Below the pieces are notes generated by a model that worked only from the letters and a program-made list of their open reading frames with translations, ran no database searches and had not been told where the DNA came from. Source: Artemia franciscana (taxonomy: Eukaryota; Arthropoda; Branchiopoda; Anostraca; Artemiidae). From it: 64,000 nucleotides of DNA. Each line of letters starts with the position of its first letter. Position 1 is the first letter of the stretch. Position numbers and translations under genes: made by a program. The DNA lies in contig NC_088868.1 of the NCBI RefSeq assembly GCF_032884065.1, positions 9,438,234 to 9,502,233 of the forward strand, in the 5' to 3' direction. This document shows positions 48,113-60,950 of this stretch, in pieces.

Positions 48113-49460
48113 CTACTTAGCCTACATACCAAAGGGAAAAGCATGCATCTCTATACTATAATTTACCTCCAACCTGCCTAATGTGCAAATATATAGCCAA
48201 AATTATGTAGTTCCAAAGTATTCTGTCACCTGTTACCTTTTCCTCTATTCTTGCTTTGTCACAGTTGCTTCAATTAACAGGGAGTTAAAGGTTGAGAGAT
48301 AGATTGGCAGAATCAATGGGAAACATGTAACTTCAGCTATATGTTTCTATATTAGGAGGGTTGGGGGTAAAGAAGAGCAGGACTGCATGTAAAATTGTGT
48401 AGGCTATAATTATTGTACAATTATAAAAAATAGGTTTTTTTAACAAATTTTTCTCTAGGTCTATAGGCCCTTCCTTTGGTTTATGCCACATAAAACATTG
48501 TATTCCCAGAGAAAAATAAGTAGCAACAAGCTATATATATACAAGCACATATTATTCATCAATGAGGACTCAAGTGCTTATCTGTGACCCCTCAGTAATA
48601 TTGACCAGAAATGAGCAACAGACAAAATAAAATTTAAATGGCTATCAGAAACTGGATACAGGCTAAAGGGGGGTAAAAAAATAACAGGACTGTATAACTG
48701 AAGTTCAAAAATAGGTGGTGAGTTTTTAGTGGAATAAACACTTCCCTAGCAAATTTCAACTATAGGTCATGAAAGGAGATTAATGTGTAGCTGGATCATT
48801 CTTAAATAGTAATATGCATATAAAGAAAGAGAGTATTGTCTAGAGGGTTGTACACTCAACCATGCAGCTTGCCAAGACAATTTTAAGCTCCCATTATGAA
48901 CTATGCACTCATAGCAGCAAATAGCAGCTACATCAGGCTAAAGGACCAATTACTACACCTTATCTTGAGGTTTTTGTGCATGTAAGAATAGAAAAAGCAT
49001 AAAAGGCATTTCTGACTTAAATACCATACTTTACTCATTGTCAGATCTATTGCAACTGTTGAAGAAGCAGTTAAGCATATTCAAGTTTTTTGGCTCCCTA
49101 GGTAGGCTAGTTTGCTTTATACAGGTAATTTAGCTGATATCTTACCTCTTAATGGCAATTTTTAAAAGCATTTTTTGCTCCTGTATTATTAGAGCAGAAA
49201 TAAAATTTGAAGGATATTGTTCCTACAGAAGGATAAAATTACCAGCCTTTAGAAGACTGAATAGTCTACACTAGCCTATCTCTGCCATAGGATTACAGAC
49301 AGTCTCTGAGATATGATTTGGCAGGCCATAAATCCTCAACTTATCAGTAATACTTCACCTAGGCCTATTTACAAAGTCTAAAAGGATTCAATCCTCAGAA
49401 TACTCCCAAGTGGCAATTTAACATAGCTTATCAAAGTTGCCTGGAACAAGTCAATCCCTA
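48113..49460. other. Low-repeat region upstream of the THAP-like exon
   Basis: No exon, RNA gene or known repeat recognised on either strand. Composition resembles an intron. Confidence 0.45.
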
Positions 49461-49465
49461 AAATG

Positions 49466-50090
49466 GGTAAAATTCTAGTCCATTGACTTCTTGCTATCTT
49501 GGAAAGTTGTTGGGCTAGAGAATTGAAACTTTCAGGGATGTGTCTACAGGTTAAAATATATCCCGGGAAGTTATTTTGAGATCCCTAACTATACCCCTGC
49601 CCCCTCCTCTATATAATGCAGTTTTTTGTGCATTACAGCTTATATTTTGATCAAATTTGATCCTATATTACTATTAAAAGTGTAAATCCTTGCTTACCTT
49701 AGAAAAAGTCAACTTTTCAGTGTTTTTTAAGGTACTATATTCCATAATTAGTTCACTGGCATTGAAAAACAATTATTACCTTTTATGGTATAGTTCAAAA
49801 TGGAATTTAGGCATTTAAAGCCATCCCCTGTTTGAAACCTCTTATCTTTAAATGGCTTTTGACAGGGCTTTTAAGGGGCTTCTCACTCAAGACTATGATT
49901 CGTTGCTACAATTGGGCAAGGTTTATGTTAAATGTGTGTCAATAACGTTTATTTTTTAAATCATAACGGCATAGAGAAAGTCAATTTCTTCAAGAAGGCC
50001 CAATAATGATTCTTAGAAGCCTGAAGAGAGGCGAAACAGAAATTTAGTGGGAGAAATAAGCGCAAGTCCTAAATACGAACTCCTAAATTT
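49466..50090 (+). repeat. Left part of a split inverted repeat
   Basis: 49466-49500 (GTAAAATTCTAGTCCATTGA) and 49960-50085 (ATAACGGCATAGAGAAAGTC, GCCTGAAGAGAGGCGAAACA) are both inverted, contiguous, at 52255-52415. The 450 bp between them on this side is an insertion or was lost on the other. Confidence 0.75.
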
Positions 50091-50890
50091 GAGCTCCGCA
50101 TTAATTACTCTTTTAAATACCGGATGACACATGGAAAGGTAATTTACGAGTGACATAACAATTCCCCCGGAAGCCGGAAAAGCTTTCTGGGATCTGAAAA
50201 GAGCTTTTAATGAAGTTGCAAGGTATTTTAGCATTCTTATTTTTAATATATTTATGAGAAATTTTTGAAAAATTTAGCGTTACTTCTTTGTTTTCATTTG
50301 AATAATTCGTTTTTATGGCCTTGGATATTAACCAAGTGACATATAGCGATCGCAAATTGTGTTGTTCTGTCGATCGCGCTCAATAATGATTCTTAAAAGC
50401 CTGAAGAGAGGCGAAACAGAAATCTGAGACAAGTGGTGTCAATTACGGAAGGGACAAGGGAACCGCCCCATACTCCCCCTCTAGATTTTTTTATATTTTC
50501 ATTGAAAATGCCTTTATTTGTGTTTTTTTTTGAAAAAAACGACAAATTCCCCCCCCCGCTATATTTTCAAAACGTATTTTAAACCTCCTAAATTGTGTTA
50601 TTTGACACTGTCTTAGATGGGATCTCTCAACTCAACAAACACAAAGAAGACTTATGAACAACTTACAGATTTGTAAGCAGTCTTTAACGATATTTCCGTC
50701 ATTATAAATTTTCCACAAATATATTAAAATAAGAATGCTAAATTACTTTATAACTTCATCAAAAGCTCCTTTCAAATCCCGGAAAGCTGTTCCGGCTTCC
50801 GGGGGAATTGTTATGTCACTCGTAATTACCTTTCCATGCGTCATCCGTTATTAAAAGAGTAATTAATGTGGAGTTCAAATATTGAGAAGA
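50090..50890. repeat. Nested inverted repeat with ~200-bp arms
   Basis: 50095-50270 and 50700-50885 are inverses (ATTAATTACTCTTTTAA, GTGACATAACAATTCCCCCG). The GCCTGAAGAGAGGCGAAACA block of 50019 is repeated at 50400. Poly-C lies near 50550. Confidence 0.75.
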
Positions 50891-50975
50891 CTGTTTGTTT
50901 TAATGAGAATGTAAATATGTGGGAGGTTGTGAATCTTTTCCCGTTAAATTCAAATAGGCTAGGAAACAACTAGCC

Positions 50976-51150
50976 GTATCCAGGAGGGCTAAAGGGTATA
51001 TACCCCCCGTCCGAAACCTTTCTCCGACTCGTAAAAACGTAACGAAACGAATATAAACAAGTCTTTCATGCGTTTCATAGTTTTTGTTTTATAAAAATTC
51101 CTCAAAAAAATCTTTAATACCCCTTCCCCCTTGGAAATTTCCTGGATACC
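50976..51150. mobile_element. MITE-like element with GTATCCAGGA ends
   Basis: About 170 bp, starting GTATCCAGGAGGG and ending TTTCCTGGATAC, a 9-10 bp terminal inverted repeat. A decayed relative is at 32715-32890 and perhaps another at 26210. Confidence 0.55.
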
Positions 51151-51714
51151 ACCCTATGAAAGAGATTTAGAAATGTGAAAAATACCACTTTTCAAATTTT
51201 AAGGGGTGTGTAACATTTCCAAATCATCTATATTGGTAAAACGCCAACAATTGGGAGAAGGGATTGTTGAAACACAAATAGTCAATCAACGAAGTCATAG
51301 TTTTTACCAAAGGCCCAAGAATTTTTATTCCGCCTTGGCCCAACACGTGAACAATAACCCTCACCACTTCATTTTGTTTGAAAATACTTCCATTATTCAG
51401 AGGTCCTTGTCGAAATATTTGCTTAATTTTCATCTTCATATTTTGCTACTGACTGACAAAATTCTCATTTTCTCAACTATTTGATTTTTTTCATTAATTA
51501 CATATTTTCCTTTCCTGGTTTCTCACAAAACATTGAGCTTTAAATATTATAGGAATGTGTTGAAGCTTGTCTTAAGTTTAATATGATCCTTTACTTTCCT
51601 TTGTAAAACTTCTTTCCTGGATAGTTGTGTTGTAATTAATGTTTATTAAGGGCTTATTTTTGGTTTATCTTGATAATTTTAAATATATATTTATAAAACT
51701 ATGACATAAATTAA
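51151..51714. other. No gene recognised
   Basis: Antiparallel open frames (51206-51484 plus, 51224-51439 minus) have no recognisable motifs. Confidence 0.4.
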
Positions 51715-51955
51715 ATAAAAAACAAGTGTTTTTAACTGAAAGTAAGGAGCAACATTAAAACTTAAAATGAACAGAAATTACTCCGTATATGAAAGGGCCT
51801 TTTCCTCCTCAACACCCCGCTCTTTACGCTAAAGTTTTTTACTGTTTTAAAAAGTAAAGTTAACAGAAAGTGTCAAACTTTAGCGTAAAAAGCGGAGCGT
51901 TGAGGAGGAAAAATCCCTTTCATATACAGAGTAATTTCTGTATAAGCATCTCAGA
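51715..51955. repeat. Long near-perfect hairpin (family hairpin, fullest copy)
   Basis: Left arm from CAGAAATTACTCCGTATATG through CCTCCTCAACACCCCGCTCT to TTTACGCTAAAGTTT (51770-51838). Right arm 51877-51950 reads the inverse. Arms of about 75 bp with a loop of about 38 bp. Confidence 0.85.
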
Positions 51956-52210
51956 CATAAGATCTTTCTATATATCAAGTTTCATTAAGATCCGACCACC
52001 CATTTGCGAGATAAAGATACCTCAATTTTCACATCTTCCATGATTTCCGGTTTCCCCATCCAACTCCCCTCAATGCCACTGGATCTGGTTGGGAATTAAA
52101 ATAAGAGCTCTGAAGCACAAGATCCTTCTAAATATCAAACTTGATTAAGATCTGATCTCCCATTCGTAAGTTACAAATACATCTTTCTAATTTTTTCAAA
52201 TTACCCCCCC
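51956..52210. repeat. Dispersed TTAAGATCCGA-type repeat, two units
   Basis: TTTCATTAAGATCCGACCACCCATTTG and TTGATTAAGATCTGATCTCCCATTCG, about 165 bp apart, are two units of a repeat also present at 56750-56900. Ends in a poly-C run. Confidence 0.6.
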
Positions 52211-52254
52211 CCCATACTCCCCAAAAGAGCGTATCCGTTACGGTTATGTCAATC

Positions 52255-52415
52255 ACGTATTTAGGACTTGTGCTTATTTTCCCACTAAATTTCTTGTTTC
52301 GCCTCTCTTCAGGTTTCTAAGAATCATTATTGGGCCTTCTTGAAGAAATTGACTTTCTCTATGCCGTTATGATTTACAAAAGCAAGAAGTCAATGGACTA
52401 GAATTTTACCAAAGA
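52255..52415 (-). repeat. Right part of the split inverted repeat
   Basis: Inverse of 49466-49500 plus 49960-50085. Immediately followed by a LINE fragment. Confidence 0.75.
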
Positions 52416-52690
52416 TTGGTATTCTGAGGTAAAAAAGTTGTGTGGTAGGAGTCTAGACCAGTTTGATTTCAACTTACCTGAGTCCCTAGAAGTTCCTACC
52501 AATATCCTTAAGTCCCTTCTTTCTATCTTCGAGAGCCTTCCGGTATTGTCTTATAAATTACCTTCTTATGATCTTCCACCTGCATTCCCTTCCATATCTC
52601 CGTCTGCGATCGAAAGAAGAATCGGGAAACTACGAAAAACAAGTGTCTGCCCTTTAGCTTGTTACGGAGGGGGAGGGGTATTGAAAAGAT
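52416..52690 (+). mobile_element. LINE ORF2 fragment before the RT domain
   Basis: Reads DWYSEVKKLCGRSLDQFDFN, then SYDLPPAFPSISPSAIERRI and GKLRKTSVCPL. A P-x-I-S-P-x-x-I-E-R-R-I-x-K-L-R-x-x-K block followed by a proline motif is the usual linker between endonuclease and reverse transcriptase in LINEs. The RT itself is missing. Confidence 0.5.
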
Positions 52691-52904
52691 TTAAGCTGTA
52701 TGGTGTTTATTGTCGATATAATTTATAGGAGATTCAACTTAAGATGAAGTCGTGGGAGTTAAATAAGTAAGGGATTAGAAACAGGAGACTGTTAATGATG
52801 CCCAATATGCTCGTTATAGAATCATTTATCGTTATAGTCTTACTTTATCATATAGATTCCTCTGAGAGTGGTCCTAAAGACCACGAGAATTATGCCTAGT
52901 GTCT

Positions 52905-54028
52905 GGATCAAACAGTTCGTGGTAACGAAATTTTGGTACCAATAGCTGCATCCAAAGAATCGCATTTTAATGCTGATTTTAAATATATAAGTTTCATTAA
53001 GTTTAATCTTACCCATCCAAAGTTAAGACCCTGAGAAAATTTGCGTTATTTTAGAAAATAGGGGAAAACGCCCCCTAAAAGTTATAGAATCTTAACAAAA
53101 ATCACACCATCAGATTCAGCGTATCAAAGAACACTGTGGAAGTTTCAAGCTCCTATCTACAAAAATGTGGAATTTTATATTTTTTGCCAGAAGGCAGATC
53201 ACGGATGCGTGTTTATTTGTTTTTTTTTCCCCCAGGGATGATCGTATCTACCCAGTTGTCCTAGAATGTTGCGAGAGGGCTCGTTCTAACGGAAATGAAA
53301 ACTTCTAGTGCTTTTTTTAAGTGACCAAAAAATTGGAGGGCACCTAGGCCCCCTCCTGCGCTAATTATTTTCCCAAAGTCAACGGATCAAAATTCTGATA
53401 TAGCCATTTTATTCAGCGTAGTCGAAGCTCAAAACTTTGACCAGGGCTTACATATGGTTATAATGGTTATTGGTTACATAATGGTTATTGGGAAGTGTAC
53501 AGGCGTTTTCAGGAGGATTTTTTGGTTGGAGGAAGGGGTTGAGAAGAGGGGGATATGCTGGAGGAACTTTCCATCGAGGAATTTGTCATGGGGAAGAAAT
53601 TTTCCATGAAGGGAGCGCAGCATTTACTAGCATTAATTAAAAAAAAAAACAATGAAAAACTTTTTTCATCTGGAAGTAAGCAGCAGCATTAAAACTTAAA
53701 ACGAACAGAAATTATTACCCCTATGAGGGGCTCACCTCCTCCTAATACCTCGCTCTTTACGCTAAAGTATTTTTAGAAATGTCAACTATTTATTCTGCGG
53801 CTTTTGTGATTCAGGGATCATTCTTAATGAATTGGGACACAATTTACGCTTTAGTGTAAAGAGCGAGGTACTGACGAGGGGGCGAACCCCCTCATATATG
53901 TAATAAAAACATAAGAATACAAAAGTTCTTTACGTAAGCTAATTTATAAGTTACGTATATCTTTTACTTATAAAAAGATTCGTAAAAAATTAAAAGTTCT
54001 AGTTGCCTTTTTAATTAACCGAAAATCG
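52905..54028. repeat. Palindromic dispersed family, copy 6
   Basis: From CAGTTCGTGGTAACGAA (internal part of the first block shortened) through GGAGGGCACCTAGGCCCCCT (53335-53356) to the hairpin at 53715-53905. It ends at GGATGGCAACT, where other copies continue with AGGCCTCCTCC, so a different sequence has been joined at about 54029. Confidence 0.8.
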
Positions 54029-55000
54029 GATGGCAACTCGTGTTACGGGGGGGGGGGGCTCTTATAAAGTTACGTTAATTGCAGGGTTTCTTATAAAGTT
54101 AAGTTGTTTATAACATGGGAGCTTTATAGTTAAGGGACATAGACTGAGAGGGTTCTGTTGACAAGTCTCTATAACTATGGAGACAAAATCATTATCATGA
54201 CGTTCAGGTCTCCCGAGTTGGGCAGATTCCCTTGGGAACGATCCAGTAGACAATAGGAACTGTACCTGGTACCTTGACTCAAAGACAAACACAATTATTG
54301 ACAATAATTTTATTTTCTTACTTCATATACAACTTCAGGTAAAATGACTTCAATGAGAGATAGCAGTATAATGCGCATCAAAGACTGAGTACAGAATAAA
54401 GACTGAATCAGGACTGAATTAATACTGAATAATACTCCTAGCCTTTGGTCTACCTTATATATCCAGAATCAACCCGGATTTCTAAATTAAGCACTGGATA
54501 GACTGACCTCAGAAATGTTGCAATACAACTCTTCTTTTAATTATACAACATATGGCCTAATCTCCTCGCAAAGATTTATTACAACGAGGGTTTTCACCTC
54601 CAGTTTGTTGACCAGACCAGAAATAGAAATCTGGTTTCTAATTGGCTTTATGAATCTAATTTTGATAGTCTAAAAAGTATCATTTTTGCTTGCTGTAAAA
54701 CTTATGCCAAAGTAAAAAGTATCATTTTTTGCTTGCTGTAAAACTTGTGCCAAAAGTAAAAAGTATCGTTTTTTGCTTGATGTAAAACTTGTGCCAAAAG
54801 GCACAAATTCTATGGGATGATGAATTTACCTTTAAAATCTTTAGACATATAAGAGATTCTTATTTTAACTTTTTACAGTGAACAAATGAGTGATTTGGTT
54901 TTGAGTTCTGTAAGGGGGAGGGGGGTTGCTGGTCCATATGTTACATATCCCCAATCCCGCTGTAGATTGACGCCCTCGTCAATCAGAACATTCCCTGTCC
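54029..55000. other. Unclassified insertion joined to copy 6
   Basis: Starts TGTTACGG plus a run of 13 G. It has two TTATAAAGTTA repeats, a TTATATAT promoter-like box near 54470 and ends near CCATATGTTACA. The TG...CA shape and size recall a solo LTR fossil, but no matching second copy, target duplication or internal domain is visible, so I leave it unassigned. Confidence 0.2.
54672..54803. repeat. Three tandem 43-45 bp units
   Basis: AAAAAGTATCATTTTTGCTTG then CTGTAAAACTTATGCCAAAG repeated three times with few changes. Confidence 0.85.
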
Positions 55001-56640
55001 TTAAATTTTATCTTTCTTAAAGTTTCTTATTGTCAAAACATTTTTATTTTAATTCTCTCACCTCAAAAAAATGATTATTGAATGAAAACGTATATATTCC
55101 TACACCTTGTATTGAACCTACACCTTACACTTGAATTACATTAATACATCACTTGACATGAATAAGGTTTATACGTGAATACCTGATTCCAACTGTTTGT
55201 CTTTTATTTGAATTTTTTTGTATTTATTTAGTTTTCAATTGATCTCAGGTATTCTTACAATAAAGTGCAAAATATACAACATTATATAAAAAAGAATTAC
55301 CACTTGTACTTTTATTCAATTTAAACTATTAATTCACTATTTGCACTTTTAATTGTTCAATTATTTTTTTTGGAATATTATTTTTACACCAATCACAATT
55401 CTCGTGTCCTTGCCCTATTTACTGATTGAACTATTATAATGTCATTCTTTAATTTATCACCCTTAAGTGTTTTTGTTGTTTAAATATTTAGCTATTGTAA
55501 AGTCTGTCTTGTTATTACGCTTTTACAAAATGGGAAGTGCAGGACTTGGAACACCTATCCCCAGTAGTTTAAGTACAAAAGTACCGCCGGTACTACAGCT
55601 CTTCCGTCCCATTCCCGCTCTCTTCTGGATTTTAAGCGTTATTCTTATTGTCTTTAATTCATTCTACTGAGGTAGTATTTAAAACCTTACTTTGTAGTTG
55701 ATTCCAAAGCTTATAAAATTAGGCATTAGAATGTTCTGTTCTAAATCTTCATCTAGGTCTGTGACGTTGCTGATATTGGGTTTCCATGTTGAATTAGGTT
55801 ATCATCTATGGTGTCTTCGTGGGTATGTTGTGGTTGAGTCCGCTGACTGGATGTTACGTTTTCTCTAGTTTACGGTGTTCAGTCAGAAAGATGAGAATGA
55901 TTGTAGTACGATAGATGGCGCTATTTGAGGTGTCATGTGGGTGATAGCTCTCGTTGAATCAGAGGTGTTTTTGGGCATTCTTCGGCGGTTGATGAATCAT
56001 GATAGGTGTTTTCCAGTTTTTTGAACGTGACGTATCGTCGGCCAATGTCAAGAGTATGCCAAATTGTGTAATAAAAAATTTCTAGGCAGAATCATATGGT
56101 TATTAAACAGAATAACAATGATAGTATATAATTATGAAAGCGATGGTATAGAACATTGTAAATAACATTAATTATTGACATTTAATTGCACTTGTTTCAA
56201 GGATGATTCAGTATATGATAAGTAGGCTATATGATTATATGATTAAACAAGTAATACTGTTTAAAAGCGACAATTGTGCACAAAATTAATTTGGAGGTTT
56301 TTTTTTGTATATTTCTAATTCTTTATACTCCCAACGCAAGACTTTGTAGAAAAGTAACGTCTTTTTATAGCGTCATAGCCTTTCTATTGTCATGTATTAG
56401 GAATATTCAGTTTTGGAACACAATACCGAAAATTACAAGAGACAACCTCCATTCTCTTGTTTATATTAAAAAGGAACAAGTGATTAAACTTGTCAGAGGT
56501 CTAGATTTTACATAAAAATTTTCTGCCAAATATTTATATTTTTGATGTAATTGTGCCAAAAAGAAATACAATTAAATGGTATCTTAGCCTTTTAGCTGGA
56601 TTACACCAACAATATTTATTAAGGTAGGGACGGGATTTTC
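55001..56640. other. No gene recognised
   Basis: AT-rich. A 47-codon frame starting at the ATG at 55530 (MGSAGLGTPIPSSLSTKVPP, then a hydrophobic LFWILSVILIVFNSF segment) is open but unsupported by any family. Confidence 0.4.
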
Positions 56641-56930
56641 CTGTAATCAACAAAAGATAATATTAAAACAAAAGACCACTTTTGACAAAAACTCCAAGAT
56701 TTCTGGTCTCGCCCTCCAACTCCCCCAACCCCACCGGATCTGATCGAAATTTAAAGTTAGGGCTCTTAGACACGAGGATATCAAATTTCAAATTTAAAAT
56801 ATCAAATTTCATTAAGATCCGATCACCGTTCGTAAGTTAAAAATACCTTTTTTTTCAAATTTTTTTCCGAGCTAACCGTCCCTCCACTCCCCACAGATGG
56901 TCGAACAGGGAAACGAATATTTCTAATTTA
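56641..56930. repeat. Dispersed TTAAGATCCGA-type repeat
   Basis: Shares CCCTCCAACTCCCCCAACCC, GGATCTGATCGAAATTTAA and ATTAAGATCCGATCACCGTT with 51956-52210. Confidence 0.6.
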
Positions 56931-57001
56931 ATCTGGTCTGATCCCTGGTACACCTGCCAACTTGCATCGTCCTAGCTGATCTGAAGTGCCCGAACTAGCA
57001 A

Positions 57002-57101
57002 NNNNNNNNNNNNNNNNNNNNNNNNNNNNNNNNNNNNNNNNNNNNNNNNNNNNNNNNNNNNNNNNNNNNNNNNNNNNNNNNNNNNNNNNNNNNNNNNNNN
57101 N
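57002..57101. other. Scaffold gap (100 N)
   Basis: Exactly 100 unknown bases, the usual placeholder for a join of unknown length. The contig to its right starts inside the inverted duplication, so the order and orientation across it are not proven by sequence. Confidence 0.98.
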
Positions 57102-60100
57102 AGATCCCACCTATTTCCCTGGCTAGTAGGAGCATGCAGCAAGTTGGAGAATACCTTGAATCCCTTGACGATTCGTAGTGAGAGGGGGCCTGACCATGAT
57201 ATCAAAGGTGTATTCGACTAGCCTCTGACACATTCGCTCAGCTCATTAAATCACTAGGGAAGTTTCGAAACACAAGCCCATTTACATAAATTAGAGTCTA
57301 CGAGACCCCTGTCGGATTCTACACATCCAACGCCATGAATGAATAACCCGTCACTGTGCGGCTGCAACATTGTCTAAGGTGCAAAGACCACCTGTGCATC
57401 TCGAAGTCCCTTATTAAAGCACAGTTGGTCGAAAACTGGAGACGTTTCTCAGTAGACCGGAGGAAAGATTGGTGGTTAATGGTAAAAAAAAGACGCAGAA
57501 CCGGTTGGAGGCTTCCATCTGTTTGGTCAGCTCTGGCGCAGAAATTGGCTCTACCTCGTCAAAGACGTTGCACATGACTGTGCCTCGTGGAAGACGTCTG
57601 TTGGTGAAATTATGGATGCCGGGTGAAAGGGAGCAGCGTTTAATTCCCGTCAAAGGTAAGTAATAATCCTATGTTAGATTAGATCATATTTATTTATTTT
57701 ACACAAATAAGCAAAACATCACATACCATCAATCGCCAACAAGCCGTAAAGGACTAGAATATACTCGTAATGTTATTTTTTAATTATATTATTTGCTATT
57801 CCACACATGTAATTCAAGCATAAACTAAAAATCCACCCCAATCTATTCAAAGCATCCCTCTTTACACCCTCCCAGGAAGTTCACATTTCCTTTATGACAT
57901 ACTCTCACCCCAGAAGAGGACGATCTGCTTTCCGTTTAGTCCTAGACGGTTGACGGTTCGAGGGTTAATCGAATTTATAATTTTAACTGGAAATATGTTC
58001 CATAAAGAAGGGGAAAATTTCCTAATAACAAAAGAAGCTCAAGTCACATTTCTAAAGGAGTGTACAAGATTCGAAACTCCTTATGCATTATGACTATGAA
58101 GGTTTTACTTTTTGATGCCAGTTTTGAAATTCACCCAAACATGTATTCAAAAGCTTACGCCCTATGAAAAAGCCCTTTAAAAAGCCATATTAAAGCCCTA
58201 TGAGCTCATCACATACCTCCAAGTACATCATATATCATTATTCGCAAACTCACTACATCACAAAGACACAGGAGACTGACACAACTAAACAAGCTGTTTC
58301 TTGACTTACTAAAACTGTGTGTTGATTAGTCTATGTTGCAATGATAAAAATGATGAAACAGCTCAACTACAACAGTATAATCACTAAGAATGCTAAATAT
58401 TTTTAATGCATAAGAAACTTTCAATACTACTAACACTCTAGGTAGTACTTAATGATGCTAGTATAGGTTCCCTGAAATCTGATCCATGGAGGATAGGGCA
58501 CTTACAAGTATGGCAATCCTTTGGCAAGGGGGATCTGTAAAAACAGCAATTATTTTCATATATGTTTATATAATTTGATATAATCTTACATTCTTTCCTG
58601 GATAAAACACCTAACTTCCTGGATAAATTACAGCTCCCCAGATGCATATGCCTGGTACCATTCAGAGTATATTCACTCATATAATATCTTCCGTGATGAA
58701 GGTTAGGGACAGTGCTCTCATATGATATGTCCAATGATATTTGACTCTCCAAAACCATACTTAAATTGCACAAACATCTAAATCTAATGCACAAGTTAAA
58801 TTAGCCAAAGTTGTAAAAAAAAAAATGGCCAAGATTAATGAATATATTTGTACTTAATAGTACATATCCAAATTAATTTATTCCAAAGTATGTTCTACAA
58901 ACACTCTCTGTTGAGTTAAGCATAGATACAAAAAAAAATACTGGTCCATGCTTATATCATTTTTAAATTCAACAAAATCTACCTTAAATCTCAATAAGGT
59001 TTGCCAATCATAAAAGTTATGTTTAAATGTATAATATTCAACTAACTAACTTAGGTACACAATCCATCATGCGTATAATTGTCATTTTTTTATTTTCCTG
59101 GTAAGCATGCCTGTAACATGGCTTGAGCAAATGTATTTTACAAGCAAAAGATCTCTACCATGAAAAAAATATGTTTACTCTCAAACTTCATGCTATGATA
59201 TCAGTGCTAGACAAATCCTTGTCTAAGAGTCTTCTGGGAAAGTATCTTCCTGATAACTGAATATGAAAGTCTCTTGGGAAGGCTCCACCTTTTCAGAGTA
59301 CAATGTTGGAAAAGTGCCTCTCAAACTGGTAAATTTAAGAACGGGAATAAATTTTGGTTTAGAAATTTTCATAAAAGGTCAATATGCCAAAAGACCAATT
59401 CCCTGTATGTGTACCTGTCGTTCATTGCTTTATCATGCTAAACAACAGAATGAACAATATTTACCTGTGTTTTACTAAGCTAACTTTGACTGCCATCTGT
59501 ACTGCACCACCTCTATTTTTCCTGATCTTCTAAACCCTATTATTTAAAGATTAATGTTCAAAGATTAGCACACCCAAAAGTCACAATTCATTCCCTAATC
59601 TACACCCTAACTGAAATGTGCAGGAGAATTCAATCTCTTTCTAACCAAACATCTTTATGAATAGATTTCATTTCCTGTTTCACCTTAATTCCTCCATTGT
59701 CAATATTAATTTTTTTTACACATGCATTTTCTCTTTCCTATTTTTAAAGAGAGGATGTATATTATTATTTGAATCCATTTTAGTTGCTATTATTTTTTAC
59801 TTGAAACATGAATTAGGCTCAATCAGCTTGTGAGAGTAATTTTCACACTGTTTACCTTATCCTAGATGGTGCTGGCGTAACACTGCAAAGTCAAAGTACT
59901 TCAGCACAAACATAAAAGTTGTAGTCAATGAGTTCTTAGGGGTATTTGTGGTAAGCTGCCTTGACGAACAAAGAAATAAAGCTTACTTCAAAAGCACTTG
60001 CCTTTCTCTAAAGTAAAATTAAAATCATGGAAGCTACAATAAAAAAACATATTCACAAAATATCATCCACAAAAGAGGACTGAAAAAAATTCTGTAAATT

Positions 60101-60227
60101 TAAAGGGATGATGATGCAGAAATATAATACAATGGCGGATTTTCAGCCCACGACTTATCACTAAAACTCCTTGGACTTGAATAATGTCACTATACCTTTC
60201 ATTAAAAGGACTTGAATTAATACTTAC

Positions 60228-60294
60228 TGTTCTTTGAGTTCAGTATAATCTTCAGATTTTTCACACTCATTTTCATTCTTTTTCACCTCTTCAC
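60228..60294 (-). CDS. Sds3: Second copy of Sds3 exon A
   Basis: All 67 bases are identical to 17146-17212 in reverse, with the same TTCCAG acceptor and GTAAGT donor, although the surrounding introns differ by substitutions and indels. Exons B-F are not present on this contig within the window. It is either an allelic copy or an orphan exon of a partial gene duplicate. Confidence 0.85.
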
Positions 60295-60950
60295 CTGGAA
60301 TTCAAGCAATTTAAAAATTAATATAGACTTTTTTCGAAACCAGGGATGAAAAATCTTTTGAATATTAGTAAATATGCAAACTGGCCCAACCCATAGATGG
60401 TGGGGGGAGAGAGCGATCAGAATATTTTGAAAGTAAATATCTAAAGACAAAAAAAGACAATTTCAGGGACAAGTTTTTCAAAATTCAAGTTATTTTTTTA
60501 ACTGGCCTTAGCAGAGACACCTCTCCCATACGAAAAAAAAAATCCATCAAAACATGACAACTTTGAGACGTCAGATACTAAATTTACCATCACTACTAAT
60601 TCCCCCCTAACTTATACCTTTGTTCATTCTAGTATACTTAGAGAATCCCATTATTAACAAAATCCCACAACAAATTAACAAAATTCCAAAATTTACTACC
60701 AAAAGATCCCGTTTTTAATTTTTTTTTTTTTTGAAAACTTTTTTATCTGGGTTGATATTTTAAATCCCATATAAAAAGCAGCAATGATGACAAAATTATG
60801 AACCTAGAGTTGCTGTAAATATTTTGTTGACAATATTGGGGACCTGAGCTACTAAAAATCGGGAACTGGATTTAGATTTGAGAGTACCAATAGCTTGAAA
60901 GCTATCTTTGAGCATTTGAAAATAGTTTTCAATTGTTGCAAAAAAAAAAG

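Noticed and set aside
50019-50040. Hammerhead ribozyme core in GCCTGAAGAGAGGCGAAACA
   Set aside because: CTGAAGAG is not the required CTGATGA, and the third stem with its cleavage triplet is not found.
54029-54945. Solo LTR fossil
   Set aside because: TG...CA ends and a TATA-like box are suggestive, but there is no target duplication, second copy or internal domain, so it was left unclassified.
58438-58794. 118-residue open frame and its partner at 18643-18870
   Set aside because: The frame is not maintained between the two arms and shows no family resemblance; it is intronic sequence.
59263-59478. 71-residue frame conserved at 17960-18175
   Set aside because: Only one residue differs, but this matches the general identity of the arms, and there is no start context, splice support or motif.
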